Source: Fimbriimonadaceae bacterium
GTDB lineage: Bacteria > Armatimonadota > Fimbriimonadia > Fimbriimonadales > Fimbriimonadaceae
Direction of reading: 5' to 3'
Assembly (NCBI GenBank): GCA_022402505.1
Contig: JAKRSE010000286.1
Coordinates: 1 to 11,671, forward strand
DNA: 11,671 bases
Numbering within the stretch: position 1 is the first letter of the stretch; each line of letters opens with the position of its first letter. The notes beneath the pieces are model-generated. The model did not search any database, was not told the DNA's origin, and saw only the letters and a list, made by a program, of their open reading frames with translations. Below are positions 6,667 through 11,671 of the stretch, piece after piece. A program made the translations under genes and the position numbers.

Positions 6667-6719
6667 CCCACGGGTTGCGGGCGGGACGGCCGGGGGAGCC
6701 CGGGACCTCAGGCCGCACA

Positions 6720-8195
6720 ATGGCAGGGATGTCGGAGGATCGGTTCGAGCGACTGTGGCGGCTGTGGCCCCTCTGGTGCCTGCTCCCGCTGCTGGGATGG
6801 TGGCTGACCGGGCTGACCGACCTGGACGAGGGATTCTACGGCGCCGTGGCGGCCGACATGCTGCGTCGCGGCGACTGGATCACGCCCAGCATCAGCGGGG
6901 TGCCCTGGTTCGAAAAGCCGATCCTGATCTACTGGTTCGCGATCCCGTTCATCCACCTGTTCGGCGAGGACATCGGTCCGCGACTCCCGGCGGTCCTGGC
7001 GACCCTGGCCTCGGCCTGGCTGATCTTCCACTTCGGCCGCGCCTGGTTCGGCGAGCGGGAGGGCCGGATGGGGGCGCTCGTCTTTTCGGGGAGCCTGGTG
7101 TCGGTGGCCCTCGGGCGGATGATGCTGACCGACGCCCTGCTGGTCGCCTCGCTCATCGGCTGCTTCGGCCTGTTCTGGGAGTCGCTCCGGCGGAACCGTC
7201 CGAACCTGCGGATCGGGGCGGCGGCCTGTCTCGGGTTGGCGGTGCTGGCGAAGGGGCCGGTCGGGGGCCTCTTCTTTCTCCTCATCGCCGGAATCGTGTT
7301 CTGGCGGATGCCTTCCTTGCGCCCGGCCTATCGCGGCGGCTGGCTGCTCTCGATTCTGGCCTTCTTCGTGGTCGTCTCCACCTGGTATCTGCCCTGCTGG
7401 CTGATCAACCGGGATGAGTTCGTTCAGAAGTTTCTCATCGAACAGAACCTGGGACGGTTCGCGGGCGGCGACTTGGCCCATCGGGTGCCGTGGTTCCTCC
7501 ATCCGATCTACTTCCCGGTGGTGGCGGCGGTCGGTCTGCTTCCCTGGCTGCCTTCGGCATGGCGCCAGGGCCTCTTTTCGCCGATCGTGGCCGAAGATTC
7601 CCAGGCCCTGTCTCGCCGGTTCCTCTGGATCTGGGCCCTGACGATCATGATCTTCTTCACGATCAGCGGGTCGAAGCTTCCCCATTACGGAGCGCCGTTC
7701 ATTCCGCCGCTGGCGATGCTGGCCGGATTCGTGCTGGTCCGCGACCTCCAGCCGGATCGTCTGATTCGCGGGGCGGTGGCCTGGTCCGTCTTCGTCCTGG
7801 TTCTGGCCAACGTCGGGTTCTGGATCGCCTACGACTCCCAGCATGGCCGCGAGCTGCATGGCGTCGCCCGGGAGATGCGCCGGGCCGAAGAGCCGAACCT
7901 GGTGCTCTACCGATTCGGGCGGACCGAGCGGAAGGTGGAGATTCAGCTGGAGATGAACGAGACCTCTCGGCCGTCGGTCCATTTCTACCTTCGACGGCCG
8001 GCCTTGAAGACCTCCGAACTGGCCGAAATCCGCGACCTGCCTTCCGACTTCCGGCTGATGACTCCGCAGGGAAGGTTCACCACTGAAGATCAAGCCGAGC
8101 TGGAACAGGCCGGATGGACCCTGACACAGATGCGTCAGGGTCGGTTCGAAGAGTGGTCGGGGCGAAGGCCTACTTCAGCACCGGCAGGCGGCTGA
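6720..8195 (+). CDS. ArnT/PMT-family (GT83-like) lipid-linked glycosyltransferase
   Basis: This 491-residue membrane protein has about ten or more hydrophobic segments in the first 370 residues and a soluble C-terminal domain of about 120. The first outer loop carries LTDLDEGFYGAVAADMLRRG (32-51), with the acidic DxDE that supplies the catalytic Asp in this fold. It continues into GDWITPSISGVPWFEKPILI (51-70), the hallmark of ArnT-like enzymes. LAKGPVG at 176-182 and SKLPHYGAPFIPPLA at 318-332 are further family blocks. Such GT-C enzymes take a sugar from a polyprenyl phosphate donor and add it to lipid A, a glycan or a protein on the outer face of the inner membrane. The acceptor here is unknown and no arn genes are near. 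ATG 6720 is the preferred start and 6729 is possible; both have weak ribosome sites. The 3' end overlaps the convergent DUF1501 gene by 26 bases. Confidence 0.88.
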   Translation: MAGMSEDRFERLWRLWPLWCLLPLLGWWLTGLTDLDEGFYGAVAADMLRRGDWITPSISGVPWFEKPILIYWFAIPFIHLFGEDIGPRLPAVLATLASAWLIFHFGRAWFGEREGRMGALVFSGSLVSVALGRMMLTDALLVASLIGCFGLFWESLRRNRPNLRIGAAACLGLAVLAKGPVGGLFFLLIAGIVFWRMPSLRPAYRGGWLLSILAFFVVVSTWYLPCWLINRDEFVQKFLIEQNLGRFAGGDLAHRVPWFLHPIYFPVVAAVGLLPWLPSAWRQGLFSPIVAEDSQALSRRFLWIWALTIMIFFTISGSKLPHYGAPFIPPLAMLAGFVLVRDLQPDRLIRGAVAWSVFVLVLANVGFWIAYDSQHGRELHGVAREMRRAEEPNLVLYRFGRTERKVEIQLEMNETSRPSVHFYLRRPALKTSELAEIRDLPSDFRLMTPQGRFTTEDQAELEQAGWTLTQMRQGRFEEWSGRRPTSAPAGG

Positions 8196-9396
8196 AGCTC
8201 TCGCCCAGGACATCCTTGGAGTCGCCGCCGAGCCAGTCATCCAGAGCGGTGGCGTAGACGGATCGGAAGTCGGTCTTGAACTTGATGTCGCCGTCGTAGA
8301 GGTCCTTGAGGTCCGGGTTCGCTCCGTACAGCCCGCCCTTGACCCGCGGGCCGAGGAGGAAGACCGGGGCGGCGGCTCCGTGGTCGGTGCCGGCGGTTCC
8401 GTTCTCATAGGTTCGGCGTCCGAATTCGGAGAAGACCATGACCACGACCTTGTCGGCCTTGCCGATGGCGGTCATCTCGTCCAGGAACGTCCGAGAGGCG
8501 TCGCTGAGACCCTTGAGGAGCTTGGCGTGGGCGTCGGCCTGTCGGCTGTGGGTGTCGAATCCACCGGCCGAGAAGTAGATCACGCGGGTCTGCGGGGAAG
8601 CGGCGACGAGCTGGGCGATCTGCTTGAATCCCCGACCGAAGGGATCGTCGGCATACTCACCCTTCGGTTCGTAGGCCTTGAGCTTCTCCTGGAGGGCGGT
8701 GATGCTGGCGAGGGCGGCCAGCGAGGCATCCTGGACGGCGCGGGTGGCGGTCCCGGCGGCGGCGGGAGAGCCCTGCACGTCCCGGAGGAGCTTGGCGGTC
8801 TCCGGATTGCCGACCATGTTGTGGATGTCGGCCAGGCTTCCGAAGCAGGGGATGGTCGCCTTCTCTCCCAAAAGCGAGCGGGGCCGTTCGGTGCTGAGGC
8901 CGATGGCCGAGACGGGATCCATCGGTCCCTGCTCCAGGGTGATGTCGAAGTGTCGGCCGATCCAGCCGGTGGTGAATCGGTCGTCCGGACTGGCGGTCTG
9001 CCAGATGTCCATGCTCCGGAAGTGGCTTCGGTTCCGGTTCGGGTAGCCGACGTTCTGGATGATGGCGAGTTGCTGGCGGTTCCAGAGCTCGTGGAATCCG
9101 TTCATCGCAGGGTGGAGGCCGAGGCCGTCCGCCAGGGGGAGGACCGACTCCTTGTCGATCGCCAGGCTCGGCCGCATCTTGTAGTATTCCGGCGAGTAGG
9201 TGGGGATGACGGTGTTGAGGCCGTCGTTGCCGCCCGAGAGCTGGATGACGACGAGCACCGCTTCGGGGTCCAGCTTCCCGCCCCGGGTCATTCGGAGCAT
9301 GTCAGCCTGGGCGACCTTGGCCAGCCACGGCGGAGTCATCAGTCCGACGGAGAGCACTCCCCCCGCCTTCAACAGTTCACGTCGCGTCACATTCAT
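8170..9396 (-). CDS. Tat-exported DUF1501 protein
   Basis: This 408-residue protein opens with a twin-arginine signal, TRRELLKAGGVLSVGLMTPP at 4-23, so it is probably folded in the cytoplasm and exported. The DUF1501 blocks are LVVIQLSGGNDGLNT (48-62), HFRSMDIWQTA (125-135), a middle YFSAGGFDTHSRQ and the C-terminal FSEFGRRTYENGTAGTDHGA (322-341). The fold is related to alkaline phosphatase and sulfatase. The Asp and His residues in SGGNDG, FDTHS and TDHG look like metal ligands, but no substrate is established. The start is backed by AGAAGGA 8 bases upstream. DUF1501 genes usually sit beside a DUF1800 gene, or DUF1549/DUF1553 genes in Planctomycetota; none is here. It ends in TAG inside the end of the glycosyltransferase gene and diverges from the small protein gene at 9452. 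Confidence 0.93.
   Translation of the reverse strand: MNVTRRELLKAGGVLSVGLMTPPWLAKVAQADMLRMTRGGKLDPEAVLVVIQLSGGNDGLNTVIPTYSPEYYKMRPSLAIDKESVLPLADGLGLHPAMNGFHELWNRQQLAIIQNVGYPNRNRSHFRSMDIWQTASPDDRFTTGWIGRHFDITLEQGPMDPVSAIGLSTERPRSLLGEKATIPCFGSLADIHNMVGNPETAKLLRDVQGSPAAAGTATRAVQDASLAALASITALQEKLKAYEPKGEYADDPFGRGFKQIAQLVAASPQTRVIYFSAGGFDTHSRQADAHAKLLKGLSDASRTFLDEMTAIGKADKVVVMVFSEFGRRTYENGTAGTDHGAAAPVFLLGPRVKGGLYGANPDLKDLYDGDIKFKTDFRSVYATALDDWLGGDSKDVLGESFSRLPVLK
8173..8197. terminator. Inverted repeat in the overlapping 3' ends of the glycosyltransferase and DUF1501 genes
   Basis: CTTCAGC (8173-8179) and GCTGAAG (8191-8197) form a perfect 7-base inverted repeat with an 11-base loop. It takes in the glycosyltransferase TGA (8193-8195) and abuts the DUF1501 TAG (8172-8170). 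Being symmetrical, it would form in both transcripts. No U-tract follows on either strand, so a terminating role is only inferred. Confidence 0.3.
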
Positions 9397-9423
9397 CTTC
9401 GAATCCTTCTCCCGGCGTTCAGG

Positions 9424-9443
9424 CCTTATGATATGCCATAAGG
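9424..9443. promoter_or_regulatory. AT-rich inverted repeat in the divergent DUF1501/small-protein control region
   Basis: CCTTATG (9424-9430) and CATAAGG (9437-9443) form a perfect 7-base inverted repeat around ATATGC. It is the most AT-rich patch in the 55-base gap between two divergent starts (9396 and 9452). Its right arm contributes to the AAGGGA ribosome site of the 9452 gene, so an RNA hairpin would hide that site. It also contains TATGAT on the plus strand (9427-9432), a plausible -10. Either an operator or a hairpin controlling translation would fit; no convincing -35 is seen. Confidence 0.35.
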
Positions 9444-9451
9444 GACGCAGA

Positions 9452-9904
9452 ATGGCGGAGGAAGTTCAGCGCAGTTCCAGACGCGGCCACACAACCTGGT
9501 CGACGGTGCTTCTGTGCGTCACCTTCAGCCTCTTCACCCTGGCTGTTTTCGGCCTCGCCCGGGACCGTTCGCCCCAATCCACGCTCCGGGCGTTCCACGT
9601 CGGCCTGCTCAGCGGCGACCGGCCTTCGGTGGAGCGGACCATGGCCGGGAACGACGACGGCCCGGAAGACCGCTATTGGCAGACGGTGCTGGTCGGCCGG
9701 GTGCTGGAGATCCTCCAGACCTCGGACTCCATCGACCTGGGACGGATGGTGACTCAGGGAAATGACGCCGAGGGAGACGTCATCTACGAGTCGAACTGGA
9801 CCGGACTCCAGACCCTGACCTTCGTTTTGAAGAGGACTCCGGCGGGCTGGCGGATCGATGCCGCCCGGACCTTGGCCCGCTCTCGGGAATCTTTCTTCTG
9901 GTGA
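9452..9904 (+). CDS. Single-pass membrane protein with NTF2-like outer domain, first of a pair
   Basis: This 150-residue protein is not assignable to a named family by eye. A short basic tail (1-13) precedes one transmembrane helix or uncleaved signal anchor at about 14-35. An exported domain of about 115 residues follows. Its opening, STLRAFHVGLLSGDRPSVER (43-62), and its end, KRTPAGWRIDAARTLARSRE (127-146), resemble the helix and last strand of NTF2-like / DUF4878-type domains. No enzyme residues stand out. ATG 9452 is set by AGGGA about 6 bases upstream; the open frame continues further 5' only as antisense to the DUF1501 gene. The next gene overlaps by four bases (GTGA) and has the same layout, so the two proteins may act together at the membrane. 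Confidence 0.8.
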   Translation: MAEEVQRSSRRGHTTWSTVLLCVTFSLFTLAVFGLARDRSPQSTLRAFHVGLLSGDRPSVERTMAGNDDGPEDRYWQTVLVGRVLEILQTSDSIDLGRMVTQGNDAEGDVIYESNWTGLQTLTFVLKRTPAGWRIDAARTLARSRESFFW

Positions 9905-10368
9905 GCAGGTTTAATCGAACGATGAGTTTCCGGCGCAGCACACGAGCGGGAAAGATGCACTGGATGGTGGCGGCGGTCCTGGGGGGGATCGTGCTGGTCC
10001 TGGGGATCATTCTGCTGGGTGGAGACACGGCCCAAGGTGCGGGCGCTCGGTTCATGGCGGCCCTTGCCAAGCGGGATGTGGCGACCCTCACCGACCTGAC
10101 CTACATCGAAGGCCGGCCGAAGGAGGACATCCAGAAGCAGTGGGAGTTCGCGACCGACGTGGCCCAGCACTATCGCTTCCGCTACCTGATCCTGGGGCAG
10201 ATGCAGTCCGACCCGACGACGGCCAGCGTGCGGATGCAGATCTGGCGGAACTACGGCCCCGGCTCGTATGAGGAGAATTTTTCGCTGCCGATGAAGCGGG
10301 TGGACGGCCGCTGGATGGTCGATGTGACCAACTGGAGTCGCGGCGCGTTCCCGGCCCTGCCTCGGTGA
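9901..10368 (+). CDS. Single-pass membrane protein with NTF2-like outer domain, second of a pair
   Basis: This 155-residue protein has a basic N-terminus (1-19), one transmembrane helix at about 21-41, then an exported domain. GARFMAALAKRDVATLTDLT (48-67) starts that domain and KRVDGRWMVDVTNWSR (132-147) is near its end. This is the same helix-to-final-strand pattern as the preceding protein and as the N-terminal domain of the channel encoded at 4392-5969. Sequence identity to the first partner is low by eye, so they are either an old duplication or two members of one superfamily. The GTG at 9901 overlaps the upstream TGA in GTGA, which suggests translational coupling; ATG 9922 is an alternative start and still keeps the helix. 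deoB starts seven bases after the stop. Function unknown. Confidence 0.8.
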   Translation: MSRFNRTMSFRRSTRAGKMHWMVAAVLGGIVLVLGIILLGGDTAQGAGARFMAALAKRDVATLTDLTYIEGRPKEDIQKQWEFATDVAQHYRFRYLILGQMQSDPTTASVRMQIWRNYGPGSYEENFSLPMKRVDGRWMVDVTNWSRGAFPALPR

Positions 10369-10375
10369 CCTCGGC

Positions 10376-11464
10376 TTGAAGCGGGTCATCCTCATCGTCC
10401 TGGACGGCTGCGGAGTCGGGCCTGCGCCGGATTCGGCGGACTTCGGCGACACCTGGCAGCCGAATACGATCCTCAACGTCTGGAAGCGCCGGGGAGGGCT
10501 GGATGCGATCAATCTGGCGACGCTCGGCTTCTGGGACACCGCCGGAATCGAATTCGGCACGGGGGATTTCGGCCGGATCATCCCCGAGGGCATGGGCAAG
10601 GATTCGGTGACCGGCCATTGGGAGATGATGGGGGCGGTCGTCGAAACCCCCTTCCCGACCTACCCGAACGGCTTCCCGATCCCCTTGGTCAAGGAGTTCG
10701 AACGGCGGATCGGCACCCAGACCCTGGCGAACCGCCCCGCGAGCGGGACCGAGATCATCGCCGATCTGGGCGAACTGCACCAGGAGACCGGTTTTCCGAT
10801 CCTCTACACCAGCGCGGATTCGGTCTTTCAGATGGCGGCGCATGAGGACGTGGTTCCGGTGGAGACCCTCTATTCCTGGTGCGAGATCGGACGGGAAATC
10901 TGCGTCGAGCCGAACAACGTTCAGCGGGTGATCGCGCGGCCCTTCGTCGGCGAGCCGGGTGCCTATCGCCGAACCGAGCGCCGGAAGGACTATCCTCTCC
11001 CTGCCCCGCCCAACCTGGTCGATGAGATCGGCGACGTCTACGGCATCGGCGTGGTGCCTGAGCTCTTTGGCGGCCGCGGCTTCCGGCCGATCCGGCGAAC
11101 GCAGAGCAACGCCGAACATGAGCAGGCGGTCTTTGAAGCCCTTGAGTCCGACGCCCGGTTCATCTTCGCGAACTTCGAAGACTTCGACATGCTCTACGGC
11201 CACCGGAGCGATCCCGAGGGGTTCGGGAAGTGCCTGGAGAGGTTCAGCGTGTTCCTCGGGAAGCTCCTGGAGCGTCTCGGCCCGGACGACCTCTTGATCC
11301 TGACCGCCGACCACGGCAACGACCCCACGGACGATTCCACCGACCACACCCGCGAACTCCTTCCGCTGGTCCTCTACAACCGAGGGCAGAGGTTCGGGAG
11401 GCTCGGCGACCTTCAGGGCCTGAAGGTGGTCGGGGGCTACGTCCGAAACTGGCTGGGCGTCTGA
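10376..11464 (+). CDS. deoB: Phosphopentomutase DeoB
   Basis: This 362-residue enzyme interconverts (deoxy)ribose 1-phosphate and 5-phosphate, linking nucleoside breakdown to the pentose phosphate pathway. It belongs to the alkaline phosphatase superfamily and uses two Mn ions. By alignment from memory with the Bacillus cereus enzyme the active-site residues are all present. They are Asp10 (LIVLDGCGVG), the phosphorylated Thr79 in GKDSVTGHWEMMG (74-86), Asp271 and His276 in DFDMLYGHR, Asp312 and His313 in TADHGND, and His324 in STDHTRE. The cap domain (about 90-200) has ANRPASGTEII and YTSADSVFQMAAHED. The length is slightly under the usual 390 or so. It starts with TTG, which is well supported because the family begins MKRV and GGTGA lies seven bases upstream. 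It follows the two small membrane proteins closely, with no other nucleoside-catabolism genes nearby. Confidence 0.96.
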   Translation: MKRVILIVLDGCGVGPAPDSADFGDTWQPNTILNVWKRRGGLDAINLATLGFWDTAGIEFGTGDFGRIIPEGMGKDSVTGHWEMMGAVVETPFPTYPNGFPIPLVKEFERRIGTQTLANRPASGTEIIADLGELHQETGFPILYTSADSVFQMAAHEDVVPVETLYSWCEIGREICVEPNNVQRVIARPFVGEPGAYRRTERRKDYPLPAPPNLVDEIGDVYGIGVVPELFGGRGFRPIRRTQSNAEHEQAVFEALESDARFIFANFEDFDMLYGHRSDPEGFGKCLERFSVFLGKLLERLGPDDLLILTADHGNDPTDDSTDHTRELLPLVLYNRGQRFGRLGDLQGLKVVGGYVRNWLGV

Positions 11465-11497
11465 GCCGGCAGGTCAGCCGACCGTCTCGTCCGGCTC
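11463..11497. terminator. Nested inverted repeats at the deoB / RraA-family convergent junction
   Basis: GAGCCGG (11463-11469) and CCGGCTC (11491-11497) form a perfect 7-base inverted repeat. Inside it, GGTC (11472-11475) and GACC (11480-11483) can form a small second hairpin. The structure contains most of the deoB TGA (11462-11464) and all of the opposing gene's TGA (11476-11474). There is no U-tract. It may act in both directions, but the long loop lowers confidence. Confidence 0.25.
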
Positions 11498-11671
11498 GCG
11501 ACCCAGGGCCTGGTAGTGGGCGAGCCGGCCGGCCCGGTCTCGATCCTGCTCCTTCCTGGCGAGCCGCCCGACCTGCTCGGCGACCGATTTCGGTACCACG
11601 ATGACTCCATCGCCGTCCGCGACCACCACATCGCCGGGGCAAACCGTGGCCCCGCCGAGGGCGATTGGCCG
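11474..11671 (-). CDS. RraA-family protein, C-terminal fragment
   Basis: A minus-strand frame is open from the window edge to a TGA at 11476-11474, giving 65 C-terminal residues; the start lies beyond base 11671. The segment IALGGATVCPGDVVVADGDG (3-22) followed by VIVVPKSVAEQV (23-34) is the characteristic end of the RraA / 4-hydroxy-4-methyl-2-oxoglutarate aldolase family, where GDVVVADxDGVVVVP is strongly conserved. A charged helix rich in Arg, Glu and Gln finishes the protein. Members act either as RNase E inhibitors or as metal-dependent aldolases/decarboxylases. The motif with an Arg/Lys helix is seen in both, so the role cannot be chosen from this piece. It converges on deoB with nine bases between stop codons. 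Confidence 0.87.
   Translation of the reverse strand, partial: RPIALGGATVCPGDVVVADGDGVIVVPKSVAEQVGRLARKEQDRDRAGRLAHYQALGREPDETVG

Noticed and set aside
6708..8093. Minus-strand open frame of 461 codons opposite the ArnT-like gene
   Set aside because: It is highly charged with no hydrophobic core or motif. The plus strand carries the conserved DxDE and SKLPHY motifs, so this is a shadow.
8380..9441. Plus-strand open frame of 353 codons opposite the DUF1501 gene
   Set aside because: It is a Gly/Glu/Val-rich antisense shadow of a gene with a Tat signal and conserved family blocks.
9200..9451. Earlier starts for the small protein gene at 9452
   Set aside because: The upstream part is antisense to the DUF1501 gene. 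A good AGGGA ribosome site and a normal signal-anchor N-terminus fit ATG 9452.
10088..11347. Minus-strand open frame of 419 codons opposite deoB
   Set aside because: deoB has every active-site residue on the plus strand. The reverse frame has no recognisable family and shadow-like composition.
1..11671. Defence system, CRISPR array, insertion sequence, integron or prophage
   Set aside because: There are no repeat-spacer arrays, transposase or integrase motifs, terminal repeats with target duplications, nuclease/toxin gene pairs, or base-composition islands.
1..11671. tRNA or rRNA genes and riboswitches
   Set aside because: Nearly all sequence is accounted for by protein genes. The short gaps (120 bases or less) hold no cloverleaf, rRNA or recognisable riboswitch sequence.

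Overview
This is a GC-rich, densely coded stretch of bacterial chromosome holding 14 genes, 12 complete and 2 cut by the window edges. No intergenic gap exceeds about 120 bases. I see no CRISPR array, insertion sequence, phage gene, tRNA, rRNA or compositional island, so it reads as ordinary chromosome rather than an accessory region. The organism is a flagellated bacterium that uses undecaprenyl-phosphate carriers. The mix of ThuA-like and Tat-exported DUF1501 proteins with NTF2-like envelope proteins is typical of the Planctomycetota / Verrucomicrobiota / Armatimonadota kind of lineage. I cannot assign the phylum from the sequence alone.

Layout, left to right. (1) + strand, 1-1144: the 3' end of a WecA/TagO-type sugar-phosphate transferase, followed by undecaprenyl-diphosphatase uppP. 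One loads the C55 lipid carrier and the other recycles it. (2) - strand, 3594-1160: a two-helix membrane protein of unknown function, then the flagellar stator genes motA and motB with a TGATG overlap. An exact sigma-28 type -10 box (GCCGATAA) lies just upstream of motA on the correct strand. (3) + strand, 3674-5969: a DUF554 (YqgA/YdfK-like) membrane protein and an MscS-family channel with a secreted N-terminal domain. (4) - strand, 6651-5986: a ThuA-like protein. (5) + strand, 6720-8195: an ArnT/PMT-like glycosyltransferase. (6) - strand, 9396-8170: a Tat-exported DUF1501 protein. (7) + strand, 9452-11464: two small single-pass proteins with NTF2-like outer domains, then phosphopentomutase deoB. 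(8) - strand, 11671-11474: the C-terminus of an RraA-family protein.

The transcription units alternate strand strictly, eight in 11.7 kb. The four convergent junctions are very tight: gaps of 15, 16 and 9 bases and one 26-base overlap. Each has an inverted repeat lying on or beside a stop codon and no U-tract. This suggests compact two-way 3' ends or Rho-type termination. Functionally the window is mostly envelope biology (lipid-carrier cycle, lipid-linked glycosyl transfer, osmotic release, stator, exported proteins) plus nucleoside catabolism.

I found no convincing undescribed multi-gene system. The best leads are the motAB promoter, the recurrence of an NTF2-like extracytoplasmic domain in three genes, the stop-codon inverted repeats, the AT-rich inverted repeat at 9424-9443, and the unrecognised gene at 3043-3594.
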